A stretch of 35,978 bases of DNA from Chloroflexota bacterium (GCA_020349245.1 CP070764.1:3793479-3829456); one strand, 5' to 3'; shown: positions 25,853 through 35,254, counted from the stretch's first letter. Numbers and translations: made by a program. Notes: generated by a model not told the origin, from the letters alone.

Positions 25853-27079
25853 ATGAAAGATTCACGATCCCATTTACCTATCCGCTACCGGGCAGTGAAT
25901 GCTGTCGGGCGGTTGCTTGTCACAGCAGGAACGCGAGGTCTGCTTCTAGATGAACAGGCTCTTTGTGAGGCTGCTATTAATCAAACCGAACTAACGGATT
26001 TCGGGGACCCATATTTCCGTGAAGGATTACAACAGCTCCTAAACTCAGCTGAGGAGGATGCGAATCTTCATCCCTTAGGTCGATTGATATTTATTAACAT
26101 GGTCACCAACTTCATGGTCCAGCGGCTGCGGATGGTGGAAACCAGGACGAAAGAGCAGAAGATATTCAAACAACCACTGATTCCACCACTGATCATCATC
26201 GGACCTGCTCGCTCAGGAACAACATTCCTGCACAATCTGTTAGCCCAAGATCCTGCGCACAGGGCATTGCCCCAATGGTTGTTGATGTATCCATTTCCTG
26301 AGGGACCAGGAAACGATAATAGCCCGGACCCGCGATTAATAAAAGCTGAACAGGGACTGCGTTTTAGGCTACCATTATTACCCGGCTTGGATTCCATCCA
26401 CTATTCACGGGCTGATTCCTTTGAGGAAGACATCATCATGCTGGGTCTGACCCTCCACAGCCTTGTATTCTTCACCCTTTTTCCAGTTTACAGCTACCAG
26501 GAATGGTACCTGAAACAAGAAGAGCTTTCAATGAAATACAGGGAATATCGCTGGCTATTGCAGGTATTCCAAGATCAAGAATCTGAGCGACGATTGACTT
26601 TGAAAGCACCAGCACATACAGGCAGCCTGGCAGCAATCTTAGAAGAGGTGCCCCAGGCAAAATTGATCATGACACACCGGGATCCAGTTGCCTGTATCAG
26701 CAGTGCTTGCAGCCTCCTGTATACTTTCCACCTTGGTGTAGCTGATGAAATTGATATCCAACGCATGGCCAAATTATTGCTAAGAAGCTACGAAACCCTT
26801 GGAAAACGTAACATTGCATTCCGCGAGGATAATCTGGATGTGATTTTTGATGTATATTATGACAACCTTGTTTCAGACCCTATCGGGACAGTGCAAGGTA
26901 TTTATTCACACCTTGACCTACCTTGGCCGGAGGATCACGAAACCGTATTGAAGGATTACATCGCGAGGAATAAGAAAGATAAACACGGCAAGCATCGTTA
27001 CTCGCCTTCAGATTTTGGATTGGAGAAAGCAGAAGTCACTGAGCGGATGAAATTTTATTATGACAATTTTGAAATTTGA
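25853..27079 (+). CDS. Sulfotransferase family protein
   Basis: Transfers a sulfo group from PAPS to an acceptor. The ATG at 25853 is used because GGAGGA (25841-25846) is 6 bp upstream and the 62 preceding in-frame codons have no family match; the product is 408 aa. The 5'-phosphosulfate loop is GPARSGTTFLHNLL (117-130) and the 3'-phosphate site is LIMTHRDPVACISSACSL. The pattern fits the bacterial 'sulfotransferase family 3' group, which acts on lipids, glycans or small molecules; the acceptor is unknown. No PAPS synthesis genes are nearby. It is a single gene between decayed regions, which suits an accessory function. Confidence 0.88.
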   Translation: MKDSRSHLPIRYRAVNAVGRLLVTAGTRGLLLDEQALCEAAINQTELTDFGDPYFREGLQQLLNSAEEDANLHPLGRLIFINMVTNFMVQRLRMVETRTKEQKIFKQPLIPPLIIIGPARSGTTFLHNLLAQDPAHRALPQWLLMYPFPEGPGNDNSPDPRLIKAEQGLRFRLPLLPGLDSIHYSRADSFEEDIIMLGLTLHSLVFFTLFPVYSYQEWYLKQEELSMKYREYRWLLQVFQDQESERRLTLKAPAHTGSLAAILEEVPQAKLIMTHRDPVACISSACSLLYTFHLGVADEIDIQRMAKLLLRSYETLGKRNIAFREDNLDVIFDVYYDNLVSDPIGTVQGIYSHLDLPWPEDHETVLKDYIARNKKDKHGKHRYSPSDFGLEKAEVTERMKFYYDNFEI

Positions 27080-27496
27080 AACCTCAGGGGATTTTATAAA
27101 ATGCAGATAATCATCTCATCTGGCATGTCTGGTTGTTCATGATAGATGGGAATTTTAGTGTGAGATGGAATTGGTCTTCAATTTACCGATTCGTCCATTC
27201 CAGGTATTGCCAAAAGAGCTTGTGAACTTAAACCCGATCTTACTCTGTTGTTGTTGGAAAATGACTCACTATCGCGGATCTCCAGGTCTCTGGACGCACC
27301 CGGATAAAATAATGAGCAATCAAGAATTAATAATTGATGATATGCAAGGTTTGACCCTGGGGGTAATGATGAGCTATTCTTCAGCATGCGCAAAAGAATA
27401 TTCACACGAGAAGATCTTCTGAATTTGAAATACTAAGCGTGATCAATTTTTCACGCGTATAATAACTCAAGAAATATTGGGCTTCAAAGGAGCGTC
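27080..27496 (+). other. 417-bp gap with a possible response-regulator remnant
   Basis: One plus-strand frame between a TGA near 27160 and a TAA near 27307 reads SIPGIAKRACELKPDLTLLL, which resembles part of a receiver domain (LKPDLVLLD), but it is short, lacks the phosphorylated Asp and is closed by stops. An inverted repeat GCGTGA/TCACGC (27437-27456) and TATAAT (27458-27463) lie just upstream of the next gene and may form its promoter and operator, although no -35 is evident. Confidence 0.3.
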
Positions 27497-28759
27497 ATGA
27501 CAGCATCTGCAGACCTTTTCCTCAGATTTGGGGTTGCTTTAGCCATTGGATTCATGATAGGCCTCCAGCGAGAATATGCCTTCCGCACCGTCGAGCGCGA
27601 ATTAGTTGCAGGTGAACGTACATTTGCCTTGATGGGTCTGGTAGGCGCACTGGCAGCCATGAGCGCGGATCTCACTTCCTCCTCCATTGCTTTCCTGGGG
27701 GTCATCCTGCTGGTCGGTATCTTCACCGCTATCGCCTATTTCATCGATGCCTGGCGGGGTCAAGTCGGCTTGACGACTGAAGTGGCAATATTAATCACAG
27801 TTTTGATCGGTGCATTGTGCTATTGGAATTATCTAACTCTGGCTGCTGCCCTCGGGATTGCGACCACAGTTCTACTTTCGCTGAAAATAGAAACTGACCG
27901 GTTGGTGAAAGCACTCACCCGGGAAGATATTTTCGCTGCCCTGCAGCTAGCTGTGATCACGATCATAGTCCTTCCAATCCTGCCGAATGAAAGCCTGCTG
28001 CCTCCACCGTTTGATGTGCTAAACCCGTTCAAGATCTGGCTTATGGTTGTATTCATCTCCGGGATAAATTTTCTAGGCTACATAGCAATAAAATTTGTTG
28101 GTCCTGAACGCGGTATCGGCATCACTGGCCTTCTGGGAGGCTTGATCTCCAGCACTGCGGTTACGCTAGGCTTCAGCGAACGCAGTAACCGCGAACAAGG
28201 TCTTTCCAAGCCTTTCGCCCTGGCGATCATGATCGCCTGGACAGTGATGTTTGCCCGCATACTGGTTGAAGTCGGGGTGCTCAACCTCGATCTACTGGCA
28301 GTGGTCTGGCTTCCTATCGCTGCGTCAGGACTTGCCGGAATTTTTTACTGCATTTACCTTTACATTTCCCAGCGCGTTTCTGAAACCGATACCCAGGAGT
28401 TTTCTAATCCGTTCGATTTGATTTCCGCCATAAAATTTGGATTACTGTACGCGGTGATCCTGGTGGTAGCCCGGGCTGCCCAGATGTATTTCGGAGACAC
28501 CGGAGTTTATATTTCCAGCCTGGTATCTGGTTTTGCAGATGTGGATGCCATCACCCTCTCCCTGGCACAGCTCAGCAACACCGGTGGCCTGAGCTTCCAG
28601 GTGGCTGCCGAGGGGATCGTTCTTGCTATGATCGCCAATACGATTGCCAAAGGCAGCATCGTTCTCCTTGGGGGAGCGAAACCACTAAAACGAGCTCTGC
28701 TTCCGGGACTGATACTGGTACTTATCACAGCCATCGGGGTGACACTTTTGGTGATTTAA
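27497..28759 (+). CDS. MgtC/SapB family membrane protein with DUF4010
   Basis: A 420-aa integral membrane protein with about 12 hydrophobic segments. The N-terminal MgtC/SapB domain (residues 1-140) has FLRFGVALAIGFMIGLQREY and ERTFALMGLVGALAAM, the family pattern G-x-x-IG-x-ER; the C-terminal half (about 170-420) matches DUF4010, e.g. GERGIGITGLLGGLISSTAV (here PERGIGIT...). Its role is unknown; MgtC proteins are linked to magnesium limitation and modulation of ATP synthase in other bacteria, but this fused family has no established function. AAAGGAG lies just before the ATG. A bidirectional hairpin follows. Confidence 0.9.
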   Translation: MTASADLFLRFGVALAIGFMIGLQREYAFRTVERELVAGERTFALMGLVGALAAMSADLTSSSIAFLGVILLVGIFTAIAYFIDAWRGQVGLTTEVAILITVLIGALCYWNYLTLAAALGIATTVLLSLKIETDRLVKALTREDIFAALQLAVITIIVLPILPNESLLPPPFDVLNPFKIWLMVVFISGINFLGYIAIKFVGPERGIGITGLLGGLISSTAVTLGFSERSNREQGLSKPFALAIMIAWTVMFARILVEVGVLNLDLLAVVWLPIAASGLAGIFYCIYLYISQRVSETDTQEFSNPFDLISAIKFGLLYAVILVVARAAQMYFGDTGVYISSLVSGFADVDAITLSLAQLSNTGGLSFQVAAEGIVLAMIANTIAKGSIVLLGGAKPLKRALLPGLILVLITAIGVTLLVI

Positions 28760-28806
28760 TTCCCAATAACCTTTCTGGAATAATGGATCAATCCACGGAT
28801 CAAGAA

Positions 28807-28832
28807 AAACCTGCCAGTAGTTTGGCAGGTTT
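28807..28832. terminator. Bidirectional hairpin terminator
   Basis: AAACCTGCCA (28807-28816) pairs with TGGCAGGTTT (28823-28832) around a 6-nt loop. It lies between the convergent MgtC-family gene and the 308-aa gene. The A/T ends of the stem supply short U-tracts in each direction. Confidence 0.75.
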
Positions 28833-28857
28833 CGAATTATCTCAAAATAACCTGAAC

Positions 28858-29784
28858 TCAACCCTCGAGTAATTCCTCCAGGAACTCGGTTGCCCCATCT
28901 GACATCAAGTCCCGCTGCAACCGGGTTGCACTGCCAAAAAGGTCGATGGATGCTTTGCGGTCGACTAGATGCCTGGCTAACAAGTCTAGCGCTTCTTTCG
29001 GTTCGCTGATGTGTTCGGCATAAATCACCCGGTTTTCCTTCTCTGCCGCAAGACCTTCTTCCTCATGCAGGAGCTGTTGAAAATACTGCAGCGTTGTTTC
29101 ACGATAGCGTCCCTGGTGAGCTGCACAAACCACTACGTGGATATTTTCCCAGTTTTCATCACCCATGCGATCAAGCCAGGCCATGACTGTCTCGTGTAGT
29201 TTATGTATTTCCATCCTTGCACTGAGCGCGGCACTTTCCAGGTATAAAGGAGCGCTGAGCTGGCAGTACGCACGTAGTTCATCCTCTCTTACTTCGCCTG
29301 CAGCCAAAACTCTGGCGATCATATCCCTGGCACTTTCCAAGGTGAAACGCTGTTTTGACATGTAGTCCAAAGGCAGGGGATCGTATTCGAGAGATTGCAA
29401 ACCTTGTTCGATTAAGTACTTCTGATTCTCTAGAGTCTCGCGGATATCATCCCGCAATTTACCATAACCGTTATCCGCCAGCGTCACGTACACGCCAAAA
29501 GACACATGCCCGATCCCTTTTAACTTGTGATAAAGCTCAGGGATGATATTCACTACTTCTTGCCTTCCCTCGTGGAATAGCATGACTTCGTCGTGTGCCA
29601 TAATGATCACCGGTGTATGCTCTTTACCTAAGGTCTCAAAGGTACGGTGGATCATATTATTGTAGCTTTGATGAAAAGCTCGGTTAAGATCGGCAATGGC
29701 ATTTTCGTACTTGTCAAAAGACTCAATCGCTTCAAATTTCTCCCGGGTAGCAGGGTTGCAATTTTCTGGGATTTTTACTTCCAT
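28858..29784 (-). CDS. Conserved-looking 308-aa protein, function unknown
   Basis: I do not recognise this protein. The ATG at 29784 is preferred over 29796 because GGAGG overlaps the earlier ATG and sits 6 bp before the later one. It is soluble, acidic and largely helical, with no signal peptide or membrane segment. Notable segments are HTPVIIMAHDEVMLFHEGRQ, KGIGHVSFGVYVTLADNGYG, and NIHVVVCAAHQGRYRETTLQ; the last two have the alternating beta-loop-helix look of an alpha/beta enzyme, and the His residues in MAHDE and AAHQGR could be ligands. The C-terminal half has leucine-rich helices with Glu and Arg. It is convergent with the MgtC-family gene and divergent from the Rph-like gene. Coding status is supported by the strong ribosome site and uniform protein character. 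Confidence 0.75.
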   Translation of the reverse strand: MEVKIPENCNPATREKFEAIESFDKYENAIADLNRAFHQSYNNMIHRTFETLGKEHTPVIIMAHDEVMLFHEGRQEVVNIIPELYHKLKGIGHVSFGVYVTLADNGYGKLRDDIRETLENQKYLIEQGLQSLEYDPLPLDYMSKQRFTLESARDMIARVLAAGEVREDELRAYCQLSAPLYLESAALSARMEIHKLHETVMAWLDRMGDENWENIHVVVCAAHQGRYRETTLQYFQQLLHEEEGLAAEKENRVIYAEHISEPKEALDLLARHLVDRKASIDLFGSATRLQRDLMSDGATEFLEELLEG

Positions 29785-30205
29785 CACTGCCTCCATCCAG
29801 CTGCACTGAAATTAGTTAATCACCAATACAAGTGATCATACAGAAATCAACTTGATCATTTTCCTATTTGGCTCGGATATGACTGAAAAAGCCCCCAATA
29901 ACGTTGAATTAAAGATTTGGATCAACAAAAAACCTTTTTGCTTGCATTACCTTATTATTATTATACACCAATTTGACCTGCAATATCTATATACCCGAAG
30001 CGTAAACAAATGAGTTCCTTACTAGAGACCATGGTTTCACGGGATTCGGGTTCACGAGCAGAAATCACCTCAAGAAAGTGTGGTTTCCCTCAAGATTCAC
30101 CTATAATTGATCAATTGGCATTAGATGATTTCAGAAATTCAATTCGGATTAGAAGATGCTCGATATCTTATCCCAAATCACCACATCAATTTTATTTCGC
30201 GGTAG
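29785..30205. other. 421-bp divergent intergenic region
   Basis: Separates the 308-aa gene (minus) from the Rph-like gene (plus). It is AT-rich, with a TTATTATTATTATAC tract near 29950-29964 that reads TATAATAATAA on the minus strand and may serve as a -10 region, though no correctly spaced -35 was found. A 69-codon plus frame at 30010 has no ribosome site and overlaps the next gene, so it is dismissed. Confidence 0.4.
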
Positions 30206-32884
30206 ATGACCAAAAATAACCTCATGATTCTCGCTTTGAATTCTCCTCAAGCCCGACTTGAAAATACCGGTGGCAAAGCTGCCAATCTTAGCGCACTTAT
30301 CCAGGAGGATTTTCCTGTACCCGATGGATTTATCATCACCACAGATGCTTACTCAGAATTCGTGGAAGCCAACCAGCTTCTGGGAAGAATTTTGGAACTG
30401 CTTAGCGGGTTTGAATCCCAGGACATTCCTGGGCAAGAAAAAACTTCGCAGAAAATTCGTGGCCTGTTCTCATCCGCTGCTGTTCCTACCCAGCTTGTCC
30501 ACCAAATTGAAGATGCTTACCGCAAATGGGGAGAACCCGCAGTAGCCGTGCGTTCTTCTGCCACCGCTGAGGATCTGCCCGGATTATCTTTTGCTGGACA
30601 GCAAGAGACTTTCTTAAATGTTACCAATTCTAAGGCTTTACTTACCGCGGTGGTGAACTGCTGGAGCAGCTTGTGGACAGCTCGGGCAATTGCATATCGG
30701 TACCGGAATGAAATCGACCAGACACAAGTTTCCATGGCGGTGGTTGTGCAGGAGTTTATCCCTGCCGAAATTTCTGGAGTTCTGTTCACTGCCAATCCAT
30801 TGACTGGCTCGCGTAATGAAGCGGTGGTTGATGCCACCTACGGCCTTGGTGAAGCGCTTGTCAGTGGCAAGGTAGAACCAGACCATTATTTGATCGATCT
30901 TCCCAACCGTAAAATCAGACAAACAACCCTGGGATCGAAAAAGCTGGCGATCTTCGATCAAGAGTCCGGTGGTCTTCAGTTCGTTAAACAGGATGCTTCT
31001 CACAGCGAAGCCCTTAACAAAGAGCAGCTGTTTGAGGTCATCCGGCTCGGCGAAAAGGTTGCAGCGCTTTTCAAATTTCCGCAGGATATTGAATGGGCAA
31101 TTGCCGAAGGAAAACTTTTCCTCCTGCAAACTCGCCCAATTACCTCGTTATTCCCTCTCCCAGAGGGTATGAGTACAACCCCATTGCGGATGATGTTTTC
31201 CTTCGGTTCGGTACAGGGAATTTTAGACCCCCTCACCCCTCTGGGACAGGATGCCATCCGCATGATATTTGCCGGAGGTGCAAGCATATTTGGTTTCGAT
31301 GTAACACATGAAACCCAGGGAGTGATCAAAATCGCCGCATCCCGTTTATGGGGTGATGCGACCGCGGTAATTAACCACCCGATCGGTTCACATATTATTC
31401 CCCGGATATTTTCTGTGATCGACCCTGTTGCACAGGTGATATATAAACATATATCGAATGACCCGGGATTAAATCATGGGCAGGGCAAACTCAGATTTTC
31501 TACCTTCCGGCGGTTGGCGAAATTCGCCTTCCCAATGTTGATAAGGACATTTTGGTATTATTGGAAACCACAAGATTCTGCCCAAGGAGTCCAGCTCGCC
31601 AGCCAGGGAGAAATTGAGAGATTCCGAGTGAGAAGCGACCAAATTACCAGCCTCGAGGACAGCATCAACCTGTTTCGCCATATATACACAGCTTTCCCTT
31701 ATGTAGTTCCTGAATTTGTTCCCGTGATCTTCGCCGGTTTAATCCCCTTGTTCTTGCTGGCCAAGCTTTCCGAGGAGCTTACCGGTTCAGATGAACTGGC
31801 AATGACAATCACCCGTGGAGTCCCACATAATGTGACCACAGAGATGGATCTTTTTCTCCTGGATACTGCAAATAAAGTACGATCTGATGAACAATCTTAC
31901 CGTTGTATGCTCCAAACCTCCTCAATTGAGCTCGCAAATCAATATATTCATGGCGAGTTGCCAGAAACTGCCCAATCTGCCGTTGGCACATTTCTAAATA
32001 GATACGGTATGCGTGGAGTGGGCGAGATTGATATCGGGCGTTCGAGGTGGCGGGAGAACCCCGAGTATGTCATGGATGTGATCAAGAGCTACCTACAGAT
32101 TGCCGAGGATACCCTTACTACGGAAGCAATCTTCCAAGAAGGAGCACAGGAGGCTGAGGAAGCCATAGTTGAATTAGCTTCTATCGCCAGAAGAACCCCT
32201 TTCGGCTGGATTAAAGCGTCCATTATCAAGCAGCTGGCGCTGCGTGTGCGCGAGTTATCTGGTCTGCGGGAGAGCCCCAAGTTCCATATTGTCCAGATGA
32301 TGGGCATCATCCGCGAAAGCATATTAACTCAGGGTAAGCAGCTTGCAGATTCAGGCGATATAAACCAGGCCGATGACCTTTTTTATCTATATTTATCCGA
32401 ACTTGAAAATTTCGCCCGGAATAGAGGTGATCCCTGGAAAGATTTAATCGCAGAACGCAGAACAGCATACCGGCGAGAAAAATCGAGGGTGCAAATTCCG
32501 CGTATTCTCCTGAGTGATGGCCGCGCTTTTTATGAAGGTATGATCTCTCAAGAGGGTAATGGCAATAGAATTCTCGGCAGCCCAGTATCCCCAGGGATAG
32601 TTGATGGAATTGTCAAAGTCGTCCAGGATCCCCTCAAGGCGGAACTATCACCCGGAGAAATTCTCGTCTGTCCTGGTACTGATCCCGCCTGGACTCCCCT
32701 ATTTCTTGTTGCAGGAGGTCTGATCACGGAGGTAGGCGGCATGGTCACCCATGGGGCCATTGTTGCCAGGGAATATGGCATACCCGCGGTGGTGGGTGTC
32801 CAGGGAGCAACCATAATCTTTAATACAGGTCAGCGGATATTATTAAATGGCTCAACGGGAGAGATAAATATACTCGATAGTTAA
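30206..32884 (+). CDS. PEP synthase/Rph-like phosphotransferase
   Basis: An 892-aa phosphohistidine enzyme. The N-terminal ATP-grasp domain (about 1-315) has GGKAANLSAL (Lys24), AVRSSATAEDLPGLSFAGQQ (Arg116), GEALVSGKVEPDHYL and EGKLFLLQTRPIT. The C-terminal swivelling domain (about 800-892) contains GGMVTHGAIVAREYGIPAV with the phosphorylated His849. The middle 480 residues are unlike the PEP-binding barrel, which is absent. This order, ATP-grasp / variable domain / His domain at the C-terminus, is that of rifampicin phosphotransferase and related enzymes rather than PEP synthase, so the acceptor is probably a small molecule bound by the middle domain. The catalytic histidine context is shared with pyruvate-phosphate dikinases. 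The start at ATG 30206 is the simplest; no strong ribosome site is seen. Confidence 0.85.
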   Translation: MTKNNLMILALNSPQARLENTGGKAANLSALIQEDFPVPDGFIITTDAYSEFVEANQLLGRILELLSGFESQDIPGQEKTSQKIRGLFSSAAVPTQLVHQIEDAYRKWGEPAVAVRSSATAEDLPGLSFAGQQETFLNVTNSKALLTAVVNCWSSLWTARAIAYRYRNEIDQTQVSMAVVVQEFIPAEISGVLFTANPLTGSRNEAVVDATYGLGEALVSGKVEPDHYLIDLPNRKIRQTTLGSKKLAIFDQESGGLQFVKQDASHSEALNKEQLFEVIRLGEKVAALFKFPQDIEWAIAEGKLFLLQTRPITSLFPLPEGMSTTPLRMMFSFGSVQGILDPLTPLGQDAIRMIFAGGASIFGFDVTHETQGVIKIAASRLWGDATAVINHPIGSHIIPRIFSVIDPVAQVIYKHISNDPGLNHGQGKLRFSTFRRLAKFAFPMLIRTFWYYWKPQDSAQGVQLASQGEIERFRVRSDQITSLEDSINLFRHIYTAFPYVVPEFVPVIFAGLIPLFLLAKLSEELTGSDELAMTITRGVPHNVTTEMDLFLLDTANKVRSDEQSYRCMLQTSSIELANQYIHGELPETAQSAVGTFLNRYGMRGVGEIDIGRSRWRENPEYVMDVIKSYLQIAEDTLTTEAIFQEGAQEAEEAIVELASIARRTPFGWIKASIIKQLALRVRELSGLRESPKFHIVQMMGIIRESILTQGKQLADSGDINQADDLFYLYLSELENFARNRGDPWKDLIAERRTAYRREKSRVQIPRILLSDGRAFYEGMISQEGNGNRILGSPVSPGIVDGIVKVVQDPLKAELSPGEILVCPGTDPAWTPLFLVAGGLITEVGGMVTHGAIVAREYGIPAVVGVQGATIIFNTGQRILLNGSTGEINILDS

Positions 32885-32963
32885 AACGAGTTAAATTTTT
32901 CTGAAATTATTAGAGGATTCCCCTTCGGGTGCTTCCACTCTCGAGAATATTAATCCAGCTGCA

Positions 32964-33905
32964 TCAATTTTCAGCCGTGATTGGAGCCTCGTGATTTCTT
33001 TTGAATATATGGCGCAGGGAAATGCTGATCCCTAACCACAAAATCTTAAACCAAGTGGAAATTCTTTGCCGCTCCTGGTAGTCAGCGCGCAGCGCATAAT
33101 TGTCCTTTTCGATGGTATCTAAAACGACTTCAAAGCGGGCACAATACCAATATCCGACAATCTTGCAGCGTAGAACCGGTAGCTTGTCGAGATACATTTT
33201 TCCAGAATTAAAGAGCGCCCGTGCAGTTTCAACACGCTCCTTTACCCATTTTCTATAGGATGGATTACTCATTGCATCTGGAGGGATCTGGTTTTCCTCG
33301 AGGAACTCGCGGGGAATATTGATAAATCCATCACCTGTATCCTGGCGCATATCCCGCAGCAAATGTGAGATATGGGCTGCATTTCCAGCATCGTAGCGAT
33401 TTTCCAAATGGGGATATGCCGTGCCATTGCCTATGAAGTACAGTAATCCATCTGTGACAGATTTACCTAGCGTGTTCACATACCAATCCAGCTCACCCCC
33501 ATCAATTAATCGTCCTTTCCTATGGGCGTCAAACTCGATGATGGCAAACATGTTGCGGATAAAAGATTGCAGACCGCTGGATTCACCGCGATCGTTATGA
33601 ATTAATTCCCCGAGAATCTCTTCTTCAGGGCAAAGACCATCAACTAATTCATTTTCGTACAGTTGGTCAATCAACCTTCTCTGATTTGCGATAAAGGTCA
33701 AACGTTCTTGATCAGAGTTCGAATCAATATCGATAACATCGTCAATCCAGCGAAAGTAGGCATACGCCCGGAAGAAATCATCAACCAGGTCCCTGTCCAC
33801 CATCAACCTGGCAGTGAAATAGGTCTGTACACTTCCCGTTTTTGTGATCGAGCGGGCAAGCTCTGCGCTGGATTGGCGATTACCAGAATTCATACCTGGG
33901 TTCAA
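32964..33905 (-). CDS. Phytoene/squalene synthase family protein
   Basis: Head-to-head prenyl transferase that condenses two C15 or C20 prenyl diphosphates. The 313-aa product has both Asp-rich motifs: DDVID (55-59) and DMRQD (185-189, in HLLRDMRQDTGDGFINIPRE), which bind Mg2+ and diphosphate. FRAYAYFRWID and YCARFEVVLDTIE are also typical. The C-terminal end is basic. A remnant of a phytoene desaturase lies 92 bp upstream in the same orientation, which favours a phytoene (crtB-like) origin, but squalene or other C30 product is equally possible now. It converges on the Rph-like gene after 79 bp. Confidence 0.88.
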   Translation of the reverse strand: MNPGMNSGNRQSSAELARSITKTGSVQTYFTARLMVDRDLVDDFFRAYAYFRWIDDVIDIDSNSDQERLTFIANQRRLIDQLYENELVDGLCPEEEILGELIHNDRGESSGLQSFIRNMFAIIEFDAHRKGRLIDGGELDWYVNTLGKSVTDGLLYFIGNGTAYPHLENRYDAGNAAHISHLLRDMRQDTGDGFINIPREFLEENQIPPDAMSNPSYRKWVKERVETARALFNSGKMYLDKLPVLRCKIVGYWYCARFEVVLDTIEKDNYALRADYQERQRISTWFKILWLGISISLRHIFKRNHEAPITAEN

Positions 33906-33997
33906 TTTTGATTAAACCACCCTTGTTTGAGAATCAGTTCAGATGGCAGGAAGGTGAGTCTTTGATTAGGTTCAGGAATCCCACAATCTTCGAATAT

Positions 33998-34222
33998 TCA
34001 CTCTGAAGTCAAGCTTGATGACATCAGTGCAAGGGGGAGGCCATTCCCTGGATAGGTGCTGTCTCCCACATAATATAAATTCTTGTATTTTGAGCGTATA
34101 TTTTGTGGTCGCAGATAACCGATCGACAGGGATTTATGATTAATGCTGCCAAATGCGGCGTCTTTTGAATGATTATACATATTTAACCAGAATTTTGGTG
34201 GGTAACCTGCCTGGATTGCAAA
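33998..34222 (-). pseudogene. 3' remnant of a phytoene desaturase (CrtI-like)
   Basis: One open frame from 34222 to a stop at 33998-34000 encodes about 74 residues ending RSKYKNLYYVGDSTYPGNGLP and a short tail. NLYYVGDSTYPGNGLPLAL is the FAD-binding C-terminal signature of CrtI/CrtISO-type desaturases (LYxVGxSTxPGxGxP). It is closed upstream by a TGA (34229-34231), so at least 400 N-terminal residues including the dinucleotide-binding GxGxxG motif are missing. The orientation and 92-bp distance to the phytoene/squalene synthase gene indicate a former crtI-crtB operon. Confidence 0.8.
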
Positions 34223-34699
34223 TTTTGTTCAAGATCATAAATGCCCAGCTCCCACATCCGCAACAATACAGAATATAGCACCCGAGATTGCATTTGGTGA
34301 TGATCTTGAGCTCTTCCTTCAACTAGCCATTCAAATTGCTTGTTTTTCCATTACAAGCTGGTGTAGAGGTGAACCTGATTGATCCAGCAAGGCAGCAATT
34401 ATTACGATTTCAGCTATACAAGGGCAGGAAATCATATTTGCCCGAGGTTTTTGGTTAATAAGCTGGCTTCCTACTTGTGACAATTACTAGATCGAAAACT
34501 CGAGAAATGGATAAGTATATTTATTCATTTAATATTTTCGGTAACGAAAAACCTTTTTTCAGAAAGAGCAAAATTCAGCATTCGGTGATTTTGAAAATTT
34601 TAATCACCACCCAATGGAATATCTTGGGCTATAGCATCCAATTATTCTATTATAGGAACTCGTTATCAGTGATGAGATTAAAATGAAATCAAATAATTG
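34223..34699. other. 477-bp region, no gene recognised
   Basis: Probably occupied in part by the eroded 5' portion of the desaturase pseudogene on the minus strand, but no further similarity could be read in any frame. A 69-codon plus frame at 34477 has a low-complexity, AT-driven composition and no ribosome site. Confidence 0.4.
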
Positions 34700-35254
34700 T
34701 TATTCAACCTCGACCAATTCTTTTGACAGGCTCCTAGCTTCGAAACCGATCACAACCCACAATGTACCATTTAGGAAGGCGTAAAGTCCCAACATCCATA
34801 TCGCGGCAACGCTCTCGGTAAATGGCAACAACAATGCAAAGACACCGAAAACAAGGGTTAAAACCCCAGTCAGGATCAATATCCATTCACCCTCAACTTC
34901 GTCTCTCAGGGCAATGCCAGCCATCAACTCGATCAAACCTTTGAACAACGCCCACAGCCCAACCAGGATAGCCAAGATGGTGCCAGTGATTTCCGGGCGC
35001 ATGAAGGTGATTAACGCCACGCCGATTTCCAGCATACCGATCACCAAGTATACCCACCAATCAACAGCGACCCGGTAATAAAGAATTGAGCCAATAAGAT
35101 TAACCAAACCATCCACAACCAAGAATATGCCGAAGACTAATACCAGCAGGCTGCCAGCACCCTCAGGGTTGACAAGGGCAAATATACCAAACAGGATGGC
35201 GATCAAGCCCCGCAACAGGGCAATCCACCAGGTCTTCTCAAGAAATTCCGCCAT
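34700..35254 (-). CDS. HdeD family (DUF308) membrane protein
   Basis: A 184-aa membrane protein with six hydrophobic segments arranged as three pairs. The repeated pattern LLRGLIAILFGIFALVNPEG, VFGIFLVVDGLVNLIGSILY and VLTLVFGVFALLLPFTES (G-x-FAL-x-xP) is the DUF308 repeat of HdeD, an acid-stress membrane protein in enteric bacteria; function outside them is unknown. GAGGAGG precedes the ATG. A well-spaced promoter lies at 35440-35469, giving a leader of about 180 nt. Confidence 0.88.
   Translation of the reverse strand: MAEFLEKTWWIALLRGLIAILFGIFALVNPEGAGSLLVLVFGIFLVVDGLVNLIGSILYYRVAVDWWVYLVIGMLEIGVALITFMRPEITGTILAILVGLWALFKGLIELMAGIALRDEVEGEWILILTGVLTLVFGVFALLLPFTESVAAIWMLGLYAFLNGTLWVVIGFEARSLSKELVEVE

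Noticed and set aside
30010..30219. 69-codon plus frame before the Rph-like gene
   Set aside because: It overlaps the real start out of frame and has no ribosome site.
32917..32943. Hairpin with TTCG loop between the Rph-like and prenyl synthase genes
   Set aside because: The stem needs several bulges and mismatches and has no T-tract on either side.
34477..34686. 69-codon plus frame
   Set aside because: No ribosome binding site, AT-driven composition and no homolog recognised.
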